From Cytophagaceae bacterium (GTDB lineage: Bacteria; Bacteroidota; Bacteroidia; Cytophagales; Spirosomataceae): DNA of 32,961 nt. The stretch spans positions 1 to 32,961 of the forward strand of contig JAHEAY010000021.1 in the NCBI GenBank assembly GCA_024642485.1, read 5' to 3'. The notes beneath the pieces are model-generated. The model saw nothing but the letters and a program-made list of their open reading frames with translations, was not told the origin of the DNA and did not search any database. Position 1 is the stretch's first letter. Each line of letters begins with the position of its first letter. Positions 1 to 8,320 of this stretch are shown here, piece after piece. Both the position numbers and the translations under genes were made by a program.

Positions 1-21
1 AAATTGCTTATATAAATTCAA

Positions 22-76
22 GGCAATAGTCAATTTGGATTTATTGTACTTTAGGCATGCGGAATTGACTATTGCC
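22..76. repeat. Perfect 14-bp inverted repeat past the MATE gene
   Basis: The arms GGCAATAGTCAATT (22-35) and AATTGACTATTGCC (63-76) are exact reverse complements separated by 27 bases. They lie 25 bases beyond the stop codon of the minus-strand MATE gene. The fold could act as a transcription end or RNA-stabilising hairpin for the five-gene operon. However, no run of T follows on either strand and the loop is long for an intrinsic terminator, so a protein-binding palindrome or the edge of a repeat is also possible. Confidence 0.6.
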
Positions 77-100
77 CAATATGTGGCCACTAGGCTAATT

Positions 101-1459
101 CTAATCTACCTTCAGCGCCTCCAAATCTATCGTCTTCGCCCGCGCATAGAACCGCCACGAAAGCAAGATCGACGAACAAACCAAACTAGCTGTCAAGCCC
201 ATCCAGATTCCCACAGCTCCTACACCCAAGTAAATGCCCACATAATAGGAAATCGGAATGCCCATTCCCCAATACGAGAATACTGTGATAGCCGTTGGGA
301 TTTTGACATCTTGTAAGCCACGTAATAGGCCTAAAGATACCGCCTGAATGCCATCGAAGAGTTGGAATATCGCTCCCCAAACCACCAAGGTAACTGCGAT
401 CGCGATGACGGGTAATTCTTGCGTGTAACCACGCACTAAATATTCCCGACCAAAGAAAAAGACCAAGGCACAGACGCCCATGAATATCACCGATAAAATC
501 AAGGCGGCATGTCCGGAACGTTTGATTTCTGAACGATCTCGTTCGCCGATTGCCGTTCCCACATTAATTCCGCCTGCCACGGCTATGCCTGTCGCCATCA
601 TGTAGGTGATCGATGCCATGTTGATCGCCACGATGTGTGCAGCTTGTGCCGTCACAGAAATCCAACCCATCATGACAACGGCCATTCCGAAAGTCGCAAT
701 CTCAAAGAAACCCTGCATACCCGAAGGGATTCCGATGCGTAAGATGTTCTTTTCTAAAACGTTTTTCTCCACATGCACATGTCCCTTACGTAAATAAGGT
801 TTGAATTCATCCCGCGTAAACACGTAAATGGCTAATGTGGCCGCCATAAACAAGCGAGAAACCAAGGTCGAAATTCCGGAACCTAATAAGCCCAAGGCCG
901 GAAATCCCCAAACGCCATTGATCAATAAATGATTGCCAAACACGTTCATGGCCAAAGCCATGATTGTAATCGTCATTCCCACCGTTGTTCTTTGGAGCCC
1001 ATCCATGAAACTCTTCAAGGCTATAAACCAGAAAATAGGTAATACCGAAACCGAAATCAAAGTCAAAAAGGGTAGGGTCAAGGTTTTATTCGCCTCCGTC
1101 TGCCCAAATAAATCGTAATTCAATCCCACAATTCCCGTGATGAGAATGGTCGCGATACCTAGCAAGGTCGCTACGCGTAAATTGGCCCGCAGTAAATTTC
1201 CACATTCCGTTTGATCGCCTTCGGCTACAGCCTTGGAGATCATCGGGGAAACGATTTGGATACAGATAATGCCTACAATCGCAATGGTGAAAAAGATGGA
1301 ATGCGCCATGCCGGATGCGCCTAAACTTTCGGCGGCACCGGTCGACATTTGGCCTACCTGAATCGTATCGGCAAGGCCCATAAGCATAACGCCCAATTCG
1401 CCCACCACGATGGGTAAGGCCAATTGGACGGTCTGTTTAATCTTAGTAAATAAAGACAT
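101..1459 (-). CDS. MATE family multidrug/Na+ (or H+) antiporter
   Basis: Inner-membrane efflux protein of the MATE family, expected to export cationic drugs or metabolites in exchange for Na+ or H+. The 452-residue product has the family's usual length and about twelve hydrophobic helices. Its N-terminus is typical of NorM-like members, with an ALPIVVGELGVMLMGLADT segment, and the two halves resemble each other. The longest frame begins at 1492, but that would overlap murA by 32 bases. The ATG at 1459 (start MSLFTKIK) lies one base after the murA stop and fits the family start, so it is chosen. It is the last gene of the asnS-dgkA-DUF4290-murA operon. The family assignment is firm; the substrate cannot be told from sequence. 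Confidence 0.93.
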   Translation of the reverse strand: MSLFTKIKQTVQLALPIVVGELGVMLMGLADTIQVGQMSTGAAESLGASGMAHSIFFTIAIVGIICIQIVSPMISKAVAEGDQTECGNLLRANLRVATLLGIATILITGIVGLNYDLFGQTEANKTLTLPFLTLISVSVLPIFWFIALKSFMDGLQRTTVGMTITIMALAMNVFGNHLLINGVWGFPALGLLGSGISTLVSRLFMAATLAIYVFTRDEFKPYLRKGHVHVEKNVLEKNILRIGIPSGMQGFFEIATFGMAVVMMGWISVTAQAAHIVAINMASITYMMATGIAVAGGINVGTAIGERDRSEIKRSGHAALILSVIFMGVCALVFFFGREYLVRGYTQELPVIAIAVTLVVWGAIFQLFDGIQAVSLGLLRGLQDVKIPTAITVFSYWGMGIPISYYVGIYLGVGAVGIWMGLTASLVCSSILLSWRFYARAKTIDLEALKVD

Positions 1460-1460
1460 C

Positions 1461-2768
1461 TTAAATACGTACGATTTCTGCACCGATTGCATTTAAACGC
1501 GTATCGATGTTTTGGTACCCGCGATCAATTTGCTCAATGTTGTCGATGATGGATGTGCCATTCGCCGACATCGCCGCGATCAATAAGGAAACCCCCGCAC
1601 GAATATCCGGTGAAGACATGCGAATGCCTTTCAAGGTTTGCTTGCGGTCGAAACCAACTACCGTAGCACGGTGTGGATCGCAAAGAATGATTTGTGCACC
1701 CATCTCGATCAAACGATCCACAAAGAATAAACGAGATTCAAACATTTTTTGGTGAATCAATACCGTTCCTTTCGCTTGGATAGCCGTCACTAAAATGATC
1801 GACAACAAGTCAGGCGTAAATCCTGGCCATGGATGATCCGAGATGGTCAACATCGATCCGTCAATGAAGTTTTCTAATTCATAATGCTCTTGCGAAGGGA
1901 TGAAAATATCATCGCCACGGAATTCCATTTGAATACCTAATTTCTTAAATACATCAGGAATGATACCTAATTGAGGGATTTGGCAGTTTTTAATCGTGAT
2001 TTCTGATTGTGTCATCACGGCCATTCCGATGAATGAACCGATTTCAATCATGTCTGGCAACATCGTGTGTTCCGTTCCATGAAGAACATCTACACCTTCA
2101 ACAACCAATAAATTTGAACCAATACCTGAGATTTTTGCTCCCATGCGGTTCAACATCTTCGATAATTGTTGCAAATAAGGCTCGCAAGCTGCATTGTAAA
2201 TGGTTGTCGTTCCTTTCGCTAGCACGGCAGCCATCAAGATATTCGCTGTACCTGTTACCGATGCTTCATCCAATAACATATAGGCACCCTGTAATTGCGA
2301 GGCATCTACTTCATAGATTCCCCCATCTTCCGCGCTATAATTGAATTTCGCACCTAATTTCATGAATCCGAAAAAGTGCGTATCTAAACGACGACGACCA
2401 ATTTTATCTCCTCCGGGTGAAGGAATACGTCCTTTTTTGAATCGCGCCAAAGTTGGCCCTAATAACATCACCGAACCACGAAGCGCTGCCGCTTTTTTCT
2501 TGTAGGTTTCAGATTCCAAGTAATCAATGTTCACTTGAGATGCATCAAACTCAATGCTGGTTTCCGATAAACGACGCATGCTCACGCCCATGTCTCCCAA
2601 TAAATCAATCAATTGGTTGACATCGCGGATATTCGGGATGTTGTGAATCGTAACAGGCTCTGCTGTTAATACCACCGCACACAAAATTTGCAATGCTTCG
2701 TTCTTTGCTCCTTGAGGAGTAATTTCTCCTTTCATCCGGCGGCCACCGGTAACCTTAAATGATGCCAT
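1461..2768 (-). CDS. murA: UDP-N-acetylglucosamine 1-carboxyvinyltransferase, Asp-type active site
   Basis: Cytoplasmic enzyme that transfers enolpyruvate from PEP to UDP-GlcNAc, the first committed step of peptidoglycan synthesis. At 435 residues it is slightly longer than E. coli MurA (419). The N-terminal KNEALQIL segment (Lys22-Asn23) is the conserved PEP/UDP-GlcNAc contact. The catalytic loop reads PGGDKIGRRRLDTHF at residues 118-132. In most MurA proteins the equivalent of Asp121 is a cysteine (Cys115 in E. coli), the residue alkylated by fosfomycin. The codon is a clear GAT, so this is an Asp-type MurA, a natural variant known from mycobacteria and chlamydiae and linked to fosfomycin insensitivity. 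The gene is fourth in the operon, 5 bases after the DUF4290 gene and one base before the MATE start. Confidence 0.97.
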   Translation of the reverse strand: MASFKVTGGRRMKGEITPQGAKNEALQILCAVVLTAEPVTIHNIPNIRDVNQLIDLLGDMGVSMRRLSETSIEFDASQVNIDYLESETYKKKAAALRGSVMLLGPTLARFKKGRIPSPGGDKIGRRRLDTHFFGFMKLGAKFNYSAEDGGIYEVDASQLQGAYMLLDEASVTGTANILMAAVLAKGTTTIYNAACEPYLQQLSKMLNRMGAKISGIGSNLLVVEGVDVLHGTEHTMLPDMIEIGSFIGMAVMTQSEITIKNCQIPQLGIIPDVFKKLGIQMEFRGDDIFIPSQEHYELENFIDGSMLTISDHPWPGFTPDLLSIILVTAIQAKGTVLIHQKMFESRLFFVDRLIEMGAQIILCDPHRATVVGFDRKQTLKGIRMSSPDIRAGVSLLIAAMSANGTSIIDNIEQIDRGYQNIDTRLNAIGAEIVRI

Positions 2769-2773
2769 AAATC

Positions 2774-3433
2774 TTACTTATTTTTACGGTAATTGTTATT
2801 ACGATTGTTGTTGTTATTTCTGAAGTTGTTCTTCCGGAAGTTATTGTTCCTGTTGTTGTTATTATTCGGGTATTCTGGCGCATTGTATGCGTTTCGCGCA
2901 TTATTTGCCACTTTTGCATGACCTAAAGTCTCTTGAGATAATTCGTCGACGATGCTGCCTAATAGATTCTCCGACATGTCTTTGATGTTCTGCCAAATGA
3001 CCGAATCATCCACCGTGTCTTTGTTCCAAGTCACGTAGAAGCCTTTCATCAATCTGGCAATGTAGGCCACCAAAATCTTTTTATCCTCTAATTTCTCTTC
3101 GGCTATGGCGCGTAGAATTAATAATTCAACGTTACGTCCGTAGTGCTTGAATTTCAAATGATGTTGATTATATGCAACTTTACGAGGGGCTTTACCTACC
3201 GACTCCGGTGATGGGGGAGGAAACGGGCCTTGCACGTCCAACTCGAAATTCGACATGATAAATAAGTCATCCCAAAGCTTTTTGGAATAATCTTGGCTGT
3301 TGTCCTTCATGTTGGGATGAATCTGTTTCATCAAATCCACCATGATAAAGGCATATTTGGTACGCTGCTCGCGGTCGGCTATGGTCATAATGTAATTGAC
3401 CAATTTTTGTACACTCGATCCGTATTCTTTCAT
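2774..3433 (-). CDS. DUF4290 protein with Asn/Arg-rich tail
   Basis: A 219-residue protein of unknown function matching the Bacteroidota-restricted DUF4290 family. Recognisable landmarks are EYGSSVQKLV at the start, DREQRTKYA near residue 21, the KLWDDLFIMSNFELDV segment near residues 51-66, and KFKHYGRNVE near residue 95. There is no signal peptide or membrane helix, so it is probably cytoplasmic. The last 35 or so residues are a low-complexity tail made almost only of Asn, Arg, Lys, Phe and Tyr, with repeats such as NNNRNNN. The basic, Asn-rich tail might bind nucleic acid or be disordered; this is inference. The gene sits between dgkA (one base away) and murA (5 bases), so it is co-transcribed with envelope genes. 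Confidence 0.9.
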   Translation of the reverse strand: MKEYGSSVQKLVNYIMTIADREQRTKYAFIMVDLMKQIHPNMKDNSQDYSKKLWDDLFIMSNFELDVQGPFPPPSPESVGKAPRKVAYNQHHLKFKHYGRNVELLILRAIAEEKLEDKKILVAYIARLMKGFYVTWNKDTVDDSVIWQNIKDMSENLLGSIVDELSQETLGHAKVANNARNAYNAPEYPNNNNNRNNNFRKNNFRNNNNNRNNNYRKNK

Positions 3434-3434
3434 A

Positions 3435-3809
3435 TTAATTCGAAAATGTTAACCACATCACAAGATGTGGCAATGCAATCAGGCAAAACACCACGATTGC
3501 CCATAATGACATCACTAAAACAGCTCCAGCTGCATAATCTTTCACTTGTTTGGCCAAGGGATGATGTTCCGGTGAGACCAAGTTTGTTAGGCGTTCAATG
3601 GCAGAATTGATTAATTCTGCAACCCAAACGCATGCCACAGCCAGACTAATCCAAATCCACTCTTGTGCCACAAAATCTAATTTCAAACCTACATAAATCA
3701 CTAAGGCAGTCGCCGCCAAATGTATTTTGGCATTTCTTTCTTGTTTAATGAGATCTACAATCCCATCAATCGCATGCCCAATACTTTGATTTAGCTGTTT
3801 GAAAAACAT
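3435..3809 (-). CDS. dgkA: Diacylglycerol/undecaprenol kinase family protein
   Basis: Small integral membrane kinase of the DgkA family, 124 residues with three transmembrane helices and an N-terminal amphipathic helix. Family residues are present: the ERNAKIHL segment (24-31), the signature ELINSAIERL (65-74, with Glu65, Asn68 and Glu72), and KDYAAGAVL (90-98, with Asp91). Proteobacterial DgkA phosphorylates diacylglycerol, whereas many Gram-positive members phosphorylate undecaprenol. Which applies here cannot be read from the sequence, but the position upstream of murA makes undecaprenol recycling for cell wall synthesis attractive. The ATG overlaps the asnS stop by one base (TAATG), suggesting translational coupling. 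Confidence 0.92.
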   Translation of the reverse strand: MFFKQLNQSIGHAIDGIVDLIKQERNAKIHLAATALVIYVGLKLDFVAQEWIWISLAVACVWVAELINSAIERLTNLVSPEHHPLAKQVKDYAAGAVLVMSLWAIVVFCLIALPHLVMWLTFSN

Positions 3810-5239
3810 TAAAATTCTGCCGTTTTAGGTGTTCTTGGGAAAGGAATCACATCGCGGATGTTGCTCATCCCTGTTACGAATAAAACCAAACGCTCAAAGC
3901 CTAATCCAAATCCTGCGTGTGGCGCAGATCCGAATTTACGCGTTTCCAAGTACCACCATATCGATTCTTCTTCGATACCTACTTCTTTTGTGCGTTGCAA
4001 TAATTTCTCGTAATCGTCTTCACGTTGCGATCCTCCAATGATTTCTCCGATGCCTGGGAATAATACGTCCATCGCACGAACGGTTTTGCCGTCTTCGTCC
4101 AATTTCATGTAGAATGCCTTGATGTCTTTCGGGTAATTCGTAAGGATAACCGGTTTTTTGAAGTGCTTTTCAACCAACCAGCGCTCGTGTTCCGATTGTA
4201 AATCGATGCCCCATTCTACAGGATATTGGAATTTACCTTGCTTGTGGGTTTTCGATTGTAATAAGATGTTGATCGCTTCCGTGTAAGTAATGCGTTCAAA
4301 GTCGTTTTCGGTGACAAATCGCAACTTTTCAGTTAAGCTTAGTTCCGATTGCTCCTCTTTTTTCTTTGTTTTTTCTTCGTCCAATAAACGCTTCTCTAGG
4401 AATGCGATATCATCCGCACAATGGTCTAAAGCGTATTTGATACAGAATTTGGTGAAGTCTTCCGCCAAATTCATGTTGTCTTCTAATTCATTAAAAGCAA
4501 CTTCCGGTTCGATCATCCAAAACTCTGCCAAATGGCGTGTCGTGTTTGAATTCTCCGCACGGAAGGTAGGTCCAAAGGTATATACCTTCGATAAAGCCAT
4601 CGCGCCTAATTCGCCTTCTAGTTGGCCTGAAACTGTCAAATTCGTCTCCTTACCAAAGAAATCTTCTTTGAAATCTACCTTTCCATCTTCAGTCAAAGGA
4701 GGGTTTGTAGCCGGTAACGTTGTTACACGAAACATTTCACCCGCACCTTCTGCATCTGATCCTGTGATGATAGGCGTATGCAAATAGAAGAATTGGTTTT
4801 GGTTGAAATAAGTGTGAACTGCATAAGCCAACGCATGGCGTACACGTAAAATGGCCGAGAACGTATTTGTCCGAGGGCGTAAATGCGCGATTTCACGCAA
4901 GAACTCCAAGGAGTGTTTTTTCGGTTGTAATGGGTATTTTTCTGGATCAGCGATCCCGTAAACTTCAATGGAATTTACTTGTAACTCGACTGATTGTCCT
5001 TGTCCTTGTGAAGGAATCAGTGTTCCAGTCATGGCAATACATGCCCCCGTCGTAACTAGTTTAAGTGTTTCTTCCGAAACAGCTCCATCAGAAACTACGC
5101 CTTGAATGTTATGAATCGTGGAACCATCGTTTAAGGCAATGAAAGCTACATTGGCTGAAACGCGTTTGGTACGAACCCAACCTTTGATAACAAGGCTTTG
5201 GTTAGATGGGGATAAGGAAAGGATTTCTTTAATTTGCAT
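3809..5239 (-). CDS. asnS: Asparaginyl-tRNA synthetase
   Basis: Class IIb aminoacyl-tRNA synthetase that charges tRNA-Asn with asparagine. The 476-residue protein has an N-terminal OB-fold anticodon-binding domain (about 1-105; [10 protein letters not shown] near 17-26), then the catalytic core. Motif 2 is at [20 protein letters not shown] (225-244), and motif 3 closes the protein with [13 protein letters not shown] and [12 protein letters not shown] charged insertion with many Lys and Glu lies near residues 280-305, as seen in other AsnRS proteins. First gene of a five-gene minus-strand operon. A TAnnTTTG box lies 41 bases upstream, and a small GCCC/GGGC hairpin sits in the leader at 5254-5267. 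Confidence 0.97.
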   Translation of the reverse strand: MQIKEILSLSPSNQSLVIKGWVRTKRVSANVAFIALNDGSTIHNIQGVVSDGAVSEETLKLVTTGACIAMTGTLIPSQGQGQSVELQVNSIEVYGIADPEKYPLQPKKHSLEFLREIAHLRPRTNTFSAILRVRHALAYAVHTYFNQNQFFYLHTPIITGSDAEGAGEMFRVTTLPATNPPLTEDGKVDFKEDFFGKETNLTVSGQLEGELGAMALSKVYTFGPTFRAENSNTTRHLAEFWMIEPEVAFNELEDNMNLAEDFTKFCIKYALDHCADDIAFLEKRLLDEEKTKKKEEQSELSLTEKLRFVTENDFERITYTEAINILLQSKTHKQGKFQYPVEWGIDLQSEHERWLVEKHFKKPVILTNYPKDIKAFYMKLDEDGKTVRAMDVLFPGIGEIIGGSQREDDYEKLLQRTKEVGIEEESIWWYLETRKFGSAPHAGFGLGFERLVLFVTGMSNIRDVIPFPRTPKTAEF

Positions 5240-5279
5240 AAATGATTCTCAATAGCCCTCTAATGGGCGCAATAAGCCT

Positions 5280-5287
5280 CAAAAATA
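5280..5287 (-). promoter_or_regulatory. Putative -7 box (TATTTTTG) for the asnS operon
   Basis: On the minus strand this reads TATTTTTG, an exact match to the Bacteroidota -7 element TAnnTTTG, 41-48 bases before the asnS ATG. A TTG (minus strand 5312-5310) lies 22 bases upstream and could be the -33 element. There is no experimental support. Confidence 0.5.
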
Positions 5288-5313
5288 CCACAAAAAAACC
5301 GAATTTTTTCAAT

Positions 5314-5321
5314 TATTTTTG
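5314..5321 (+). promoter_or_regulatory. Putative -7 box (TATTTTTG) for rpoN
   Basis: Plus-strand TATTTTTG matches TAnnTTTG exactly, 19 bases before the rpoN ATG, giving a leader of roughly a dozen bases. The expected -33 TTG is not clear. The box is divergent from the asnS box within the same 101-base gap. Confidence 0.4.
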
Positions 5322-5340
5322 TATTTAAATTTCAACGCTG

Positions 5341-6780
5341 ATGCAAGGATTATCCATTAATTTATCGCAACAGCAACGACTTTCTCCACAGCAAATTCAG
5401 CTGATAAAGTTGTTGCAAATCCCGACTGCCGAATTGGCCGCGCGGATTGAAGCGGAATTAGAAGAAAACCCGGCTTTGGAGGAAGGGATTTCCGAGGAAC
5501 GTTTGGAAGAAATGGGTGATCGGGAGACCGTAGAAGATTTAGCGAATGAGGAGATGGCGATCGATGATTATCTACAAGATGATTATGCTGGTTACAAAAT
5601 GGCGGGCGATTCCTATGATCCCAATGAGGAAATGCGGGAGCGTCCGATGCCAACCGTGCCTAGTGCTGAAGAATTTTTATTGATGCAAATTGGCTTTGTG
5701 ATCATTAATGAGCGGGAGCGCATCATTGCCGAACAATTAATAGGCTCCTTGGAAGATGATGGTTATTTGCGTCGGAATATCGAGAGCATTGTCAACGATT
5801 TAGCTTTTACGGTTGGGTTCGAAACCGATTACCAGGAAGTAGAGGCTGTTTTGTTAAAAGTCCAGCAATTGGACCCAGCGGGTATTGGTGCCAGAGATTT
5901 GCAGGAATGCTTATCTATTCAATTGCATCGCAAGCATATTGCTGATGATCAAGCTTTGCAAGTCGCGATTCGATTGATTGATCAATATTTCGATGATTTT
6001 TCGAAACGACATTATAGTCAATTGCAACAAAAGTTGTCGATCGATGAGGCTTTATTAAAGAAGGCCATTAAAATTATCACGCATTTAAACCCAAAACCGG
6101 GAGGCAGTGAAGCAGGGGAGGTTGCACCTTTTTTACAGCCTGATTTTATTGTGAGCCAGTCGGACGGCAAATTAGATATCAAATTGAACGGTAAAAATGC
6201 TCCCGAATTACGCGTGAGTAAGTCCTTTCAAGAAATGCTACAAACCTATTCTAAAGGGGATAAGCAACAGAAAGATGTGAAGGAAGCGGTGACCTTTATC
6301 AAGCATAAGCTGGATTCTGCGTCTTGGTTCATTCAAGCGATCCAACAGCGACAGGGAACATTGTTGAAAACGATGGAAAGTATTGTAGCTCAGCAATACG
6401 ATTTTTTCTTATCGGGTGATGAGGCGAAACTCAAGCCACTTCGCATGAAGGAAATCGCCGAAGTCATTGAAATGGATATATCGACGGTCTCTCGCGTCGT
6501 TTCAGCTAAGTCGGTGCAAACGGATTTTGGTATGTATCCCTTGAAGTATTTCTTTTCAGAAGGGATTACACATGAATCGGGCGAGGATTTTTCAACCCGC
6601 GAGGTAAAGAATATTTTACGCGAATTGATTGAGCATGAGCCCGCAGGACATGCTTATTCGGATGAGGAATTAGAAGGTTTATTGGCTGAAAAGGGATTTG
6701 TGGTAAAAAGAAGAACGGTCGCTAAATATCGCGAGCAATTGGGGATTCCAGTTGCCCGACTTCGAAGGAAAATGGAATAA
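5341..6780 (+). CDS. rpoN: RNA polymerase sigma-54 factor
   Basis: Alternative sigma factor that recognises -24/-12 promoters and needs an AAA+ enhancer-binding protein to open them. The 479-residue protein shows the three regions of the family. Region I is Gln/Leu-rich (residues 4-50, with LSQQQRLSPQQIQLIKLLQ), followed by an acidic region II (about 50-100). The C-terminal DNA-binding part has a helix-turn-helix (EIAEVIEMDISTVSRVVSAK, about 370-395) and the RpoN box RRTVAKYREQ at 457-466. Its length is normal and no segment is missing. It is transcribed alone, divergently from asnS, with 59 bases before the next gene. No enhancer-binding activator is encoded in this window. Confidence 0.97.
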   Translation: MQGLSINLSQQQRLSPQQIQLIKLLQIPTAELAARIEAELEENPALEEGISEERLEEMGDRETVEDLANEEMAIDDYLQDDYAGYKMAGDSYDPNEEMRERPMPTVPSAEEFLLMQIGFVIINERERIIAEQLIGSLEDDGYLRRNIESIVNDLAFTVGFETDYQEVEAVLLKVQQLDPAGIGARDLQECLSIQLHRKHIADDQALQVAIRLIDQYFDDFSKRHYSQLQQKLSIDEALLKKAIKIITHLNPKPGGSEAGEVAPFLQPDFIVSQSDGKLDIKLNGKNAPELRVSKSFQEMLQTYSKGDKQQKDVKEAVTFIKHKLDSASWFIQAIQQRQGTLLKTMESIVAQQYDFFLSGDEAKLKPLRMKEIAEVIEMDISTVSRVVSAKSVQTDFGMYPLKYFFSEGITHESGEDFSTREVKNILRELIEHEPAGHAYSDEELEGLLAEKGFVVKRRTVAKYREQLGIPVARLRRKME

Positions 6781-6839
6781 GTCCACATAGGTATTTTGTG
6801 AATTTATACTACCTTGTGATTTCTAAACCTTAATTATTC

Positions 6840-8051
6840 ATGAAAAGTATATTGATCCTGGGCTTGTTGGTACCATCCATGCTAATAGCTCAAGAAATTA
6901 AAGTCCCTTTGGGATTCCGTGTCACTGAAATAGCCAAAGATCAAGGCTCAGCACGTCACATCACCGTTTCGAAGCAAGGACATGTGTATGCTAAATTATC
7001 TAAATTAAAAGATGGAAATGGAATCGTCCAATTGAAAGATACCGATCAAGATGGCGTTTTTAATGAACAAACCTTGTTTGCTTCCTATCCAGGAACTGGC
7101 ATCATGATTGATGGGGAGTATTTATATGCCTCATCGAATAAAGGGGTATTCCGTTATGCACTTAATGCAAAAGGTGAGGTTGCAGATTTTAACAAACCTG
7201 AAACTATCGTCGATGGATTGCCAGATCACGGTCGGGATAATGCCAAACCATTTGTTTTCGATCAAGGCAAAAAACATATCTATGTGACAATCGGATCCTG
7301 GAATGACCCTTGTCGGGTCCCTGGCACAGGTCAAGGAATGAACCCATGTGCGATATTGGATTCGGCGGGGGGAGTTTGGCAATTCGATGCGAACAAATTA
7401 AATCAAGGATTCAAAGATGGTGTACGTTATGCCACGGGATTGAAAAATGCGGTCGGGATTACTTGGAATCCACAAACACAGAGTCTTTTTGCGATGGCTC
7501 ATGGCCGTGGACAATTCCACGATTTTTATCCGCAATATTATACACCCCAGCAATCGCAGGAATTACCTGCTGAGGCCATGTATGAATTCAAAAAGGCGGG
7601 CGATGATGCCGGTTGGCCTTATATCTATTACGACCAAAAGCAAAACAAAAAAATAGTTGCTCCAGAATATGGCGGTGATGGAAAGAAAACGGGAGGTGAA
7701 AAAGCCTTGAATCCGGTTGTCGCTTTTCCGGCACACATGGGGCCCAATGATATCCTATTTTACCAAGGGAATCAATTTCCAGCTCGATATAAACATGGTG
7801 CTTTTATTGCCTTTCATGGTCAATCATCCGAGTTGAAAAAAGGCTATCTCGTTGCTTTTGTTCCATTTAAAAACGGTAAGCCGAGTGGTAAATGGGAGAT
7901 TTTTGCCGACAATTTTGCTGGGACAGATTTGGTAAAACCAACGGGGCCTATTGAGCATCGTCCTTGCGGATTGGCAGAAGGCCCAGATGGTTCCTTATAT
8001 GTAAGTGATGATTTGGGTGGAAGTATTTATCGGATTCAATTTAAAAAATAG
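6840..8051 (+). CDS. Exported sorbosone/aldose dehydrogenase-like beta-propeller
   Basis: Predicted periplasmic protein of 403 residues with a signal peptide (MKSILILGLLVPSMLIAQ, cleavage near 17-18). The mature part resembles the PQQ-dependent sugar dehydrogenase / L-sorbosone dehydrogenase propeller group. Repeated blade motifs include DTDQDGVFNE, KHIYVTIGSWND, YATGLKNAVGITWNP and, at the C-terminus, CGLAEGPDGSLYVSDD. Known members oxidise aldoses with PQQ, passing electrons to the respiratory chain. No CxxCH haem motif is present, so there is no fused cytochrome. Two cysteines flank CRVPGTGQGMNPC and may form a disulfide. PQQ binding and substrate are not proven by sequence, and many Bacteroidota paralogues lack characterised activity. 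The gene stands alone between rpoN and the tRNA. Confidence 0.78.
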   Translation: MKSILILGLLVPSMLIAQEIKVPLGFRVTEIAKDQGSARHITVSKQGHVYAKLSKLKDGNGIVQLKDTDQDGVFNEQTLFASYPGTGIMIDGEYLYASSNKGVFRYALNAKGEVADFNKPETIVDGLPDHGRDNAKPFVFDQGKKHIYVTIGSWNDPCRVPGTGQGMNPCAILDSAGGVWQFDANKLNQGFKDGVRYATGLKNAVGITWNPQTQSLFAMAHGRGQFHDFYPQYYTPQQSQELPAEAMYEFKKAGDDAGWPYIYYDQKQNKKIVAPEYGGDGKKTGGEKALNPVVAFPAHMGPNDILFYQGNQFPARYKHGAFIAFHGQSSELKKGYLVAFVPFKNGKPSGKWEIFADNFAGTDLVKPTGPIEHRPCGLAEGPDGSLYVSDDLGGSIYRIQFKK

Positions 8052-8144
8052 GAGCAAGTCCTTGTGAACGTTTGACTTAGGTTTTAAGAACGCAAAAAAT
8101 GATATTTTTTTCGATTGAATGTTTCGATTTTTAAAAACTATTTC

Positions 8145-8152
8145 TACCTTTG
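8145..8152 (+). promoter_or_regulatory. Putative -7 box (TACCTTTG) for tRNA-Arg
   Basis: TACCTTTG is an exact match to the preferred Bacteroidota -7 form, 19 bases before the mature tRNA 5' end. A TTTC 19 bases upstream (8122-8125) is a weak candidate for the -33 element. Confidence 0.65.
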
Positions 8153-8170
8153 CAGTCCCGAAAGGGTAAT

Positions 8171-8244
8171 GGTTGCGTAGCTCAACTGGATAGAGCATCT
8201 CACTACGGATGAGAAGGTTTGGGGTTCGAATCCCTACGCGACCA
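8171..8244 (+). tRNA. tRNA-Arg (anticodon ACG)
   Basis: A complete 74-base cloverleaf. The acceptor stem is GGTTGCG/CGCGACC with one T-G pair (8171-8177 with 8237-8243), with discriminator A8244. The D stem is GCTC/GAGC (8180-8183 with 8193-8196). The anticodon stem is TCTCA/TGAGA around loop CTACGGA (8203-8209), giving anticodon ACG at 8205-8207. The T arm has loop TTCGAAT (8225-8231). It reads CGU, and CGC/CGA after A34 is deaminated to inosine. The 3' CCA is not encoded. A promoter box precedes it and an intrinsic terminator follows, so it is a single-gene unit. Confidence 0.97.
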
Positions 8245-8251
8245 CGATATT

Positions 8252-8290
8252 AAAAAGCATTTATCAGATTCTGGTAAGTGCTTTTTTTTT
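8252..8290 (+). terminator. Intrinsic terminator after tRNA-Arg
   Basis: A 12-bp stem formed by AGCATTTATCAG (8256-8267) and CTGGTAAGTGCT (8271-8282), with two G-U pairs and an ATT loop, is followed by nine T residues. A-run and T-run can extend the stem. It starts 7 bases after the tRNA and precedes the glycan cluster. Confidence 0.88.
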
Positions 8291-8320
8291 GCTTTTTTAT
8301 TTCAATGCTAAAAGAACTAA

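Noticed and set aside
4290-4787. 165-codon open frame antisense to asnS
   Set aside because: Fully inside asnS, Ser/Lys/Phe-rich without a domain, and the asnS reading is certain.
6840-8051. Fused cytochrome c domain on the sorbosone dehydrogenase-like protein
   Set aside because: No CxxCH motif is present; the two nearby cysteines are spaced as in a disulfide, not a haem site.
8094-8110. AAAAAAT/ATTTTTT hairpin after the propeller gene as a terminator
   Set aside because: The stem is only A-T pairs with a 3-base loop and would be very weak; such runs are expected by chance in this AT-rich gap.
8171-8244. tRNA-Arg as an attachment site for an integrated element
   Set aside because: No integrase gene and no repeat of the tRNA 3' end were found downstream in the window, so only a composition-based suggestion is kept.
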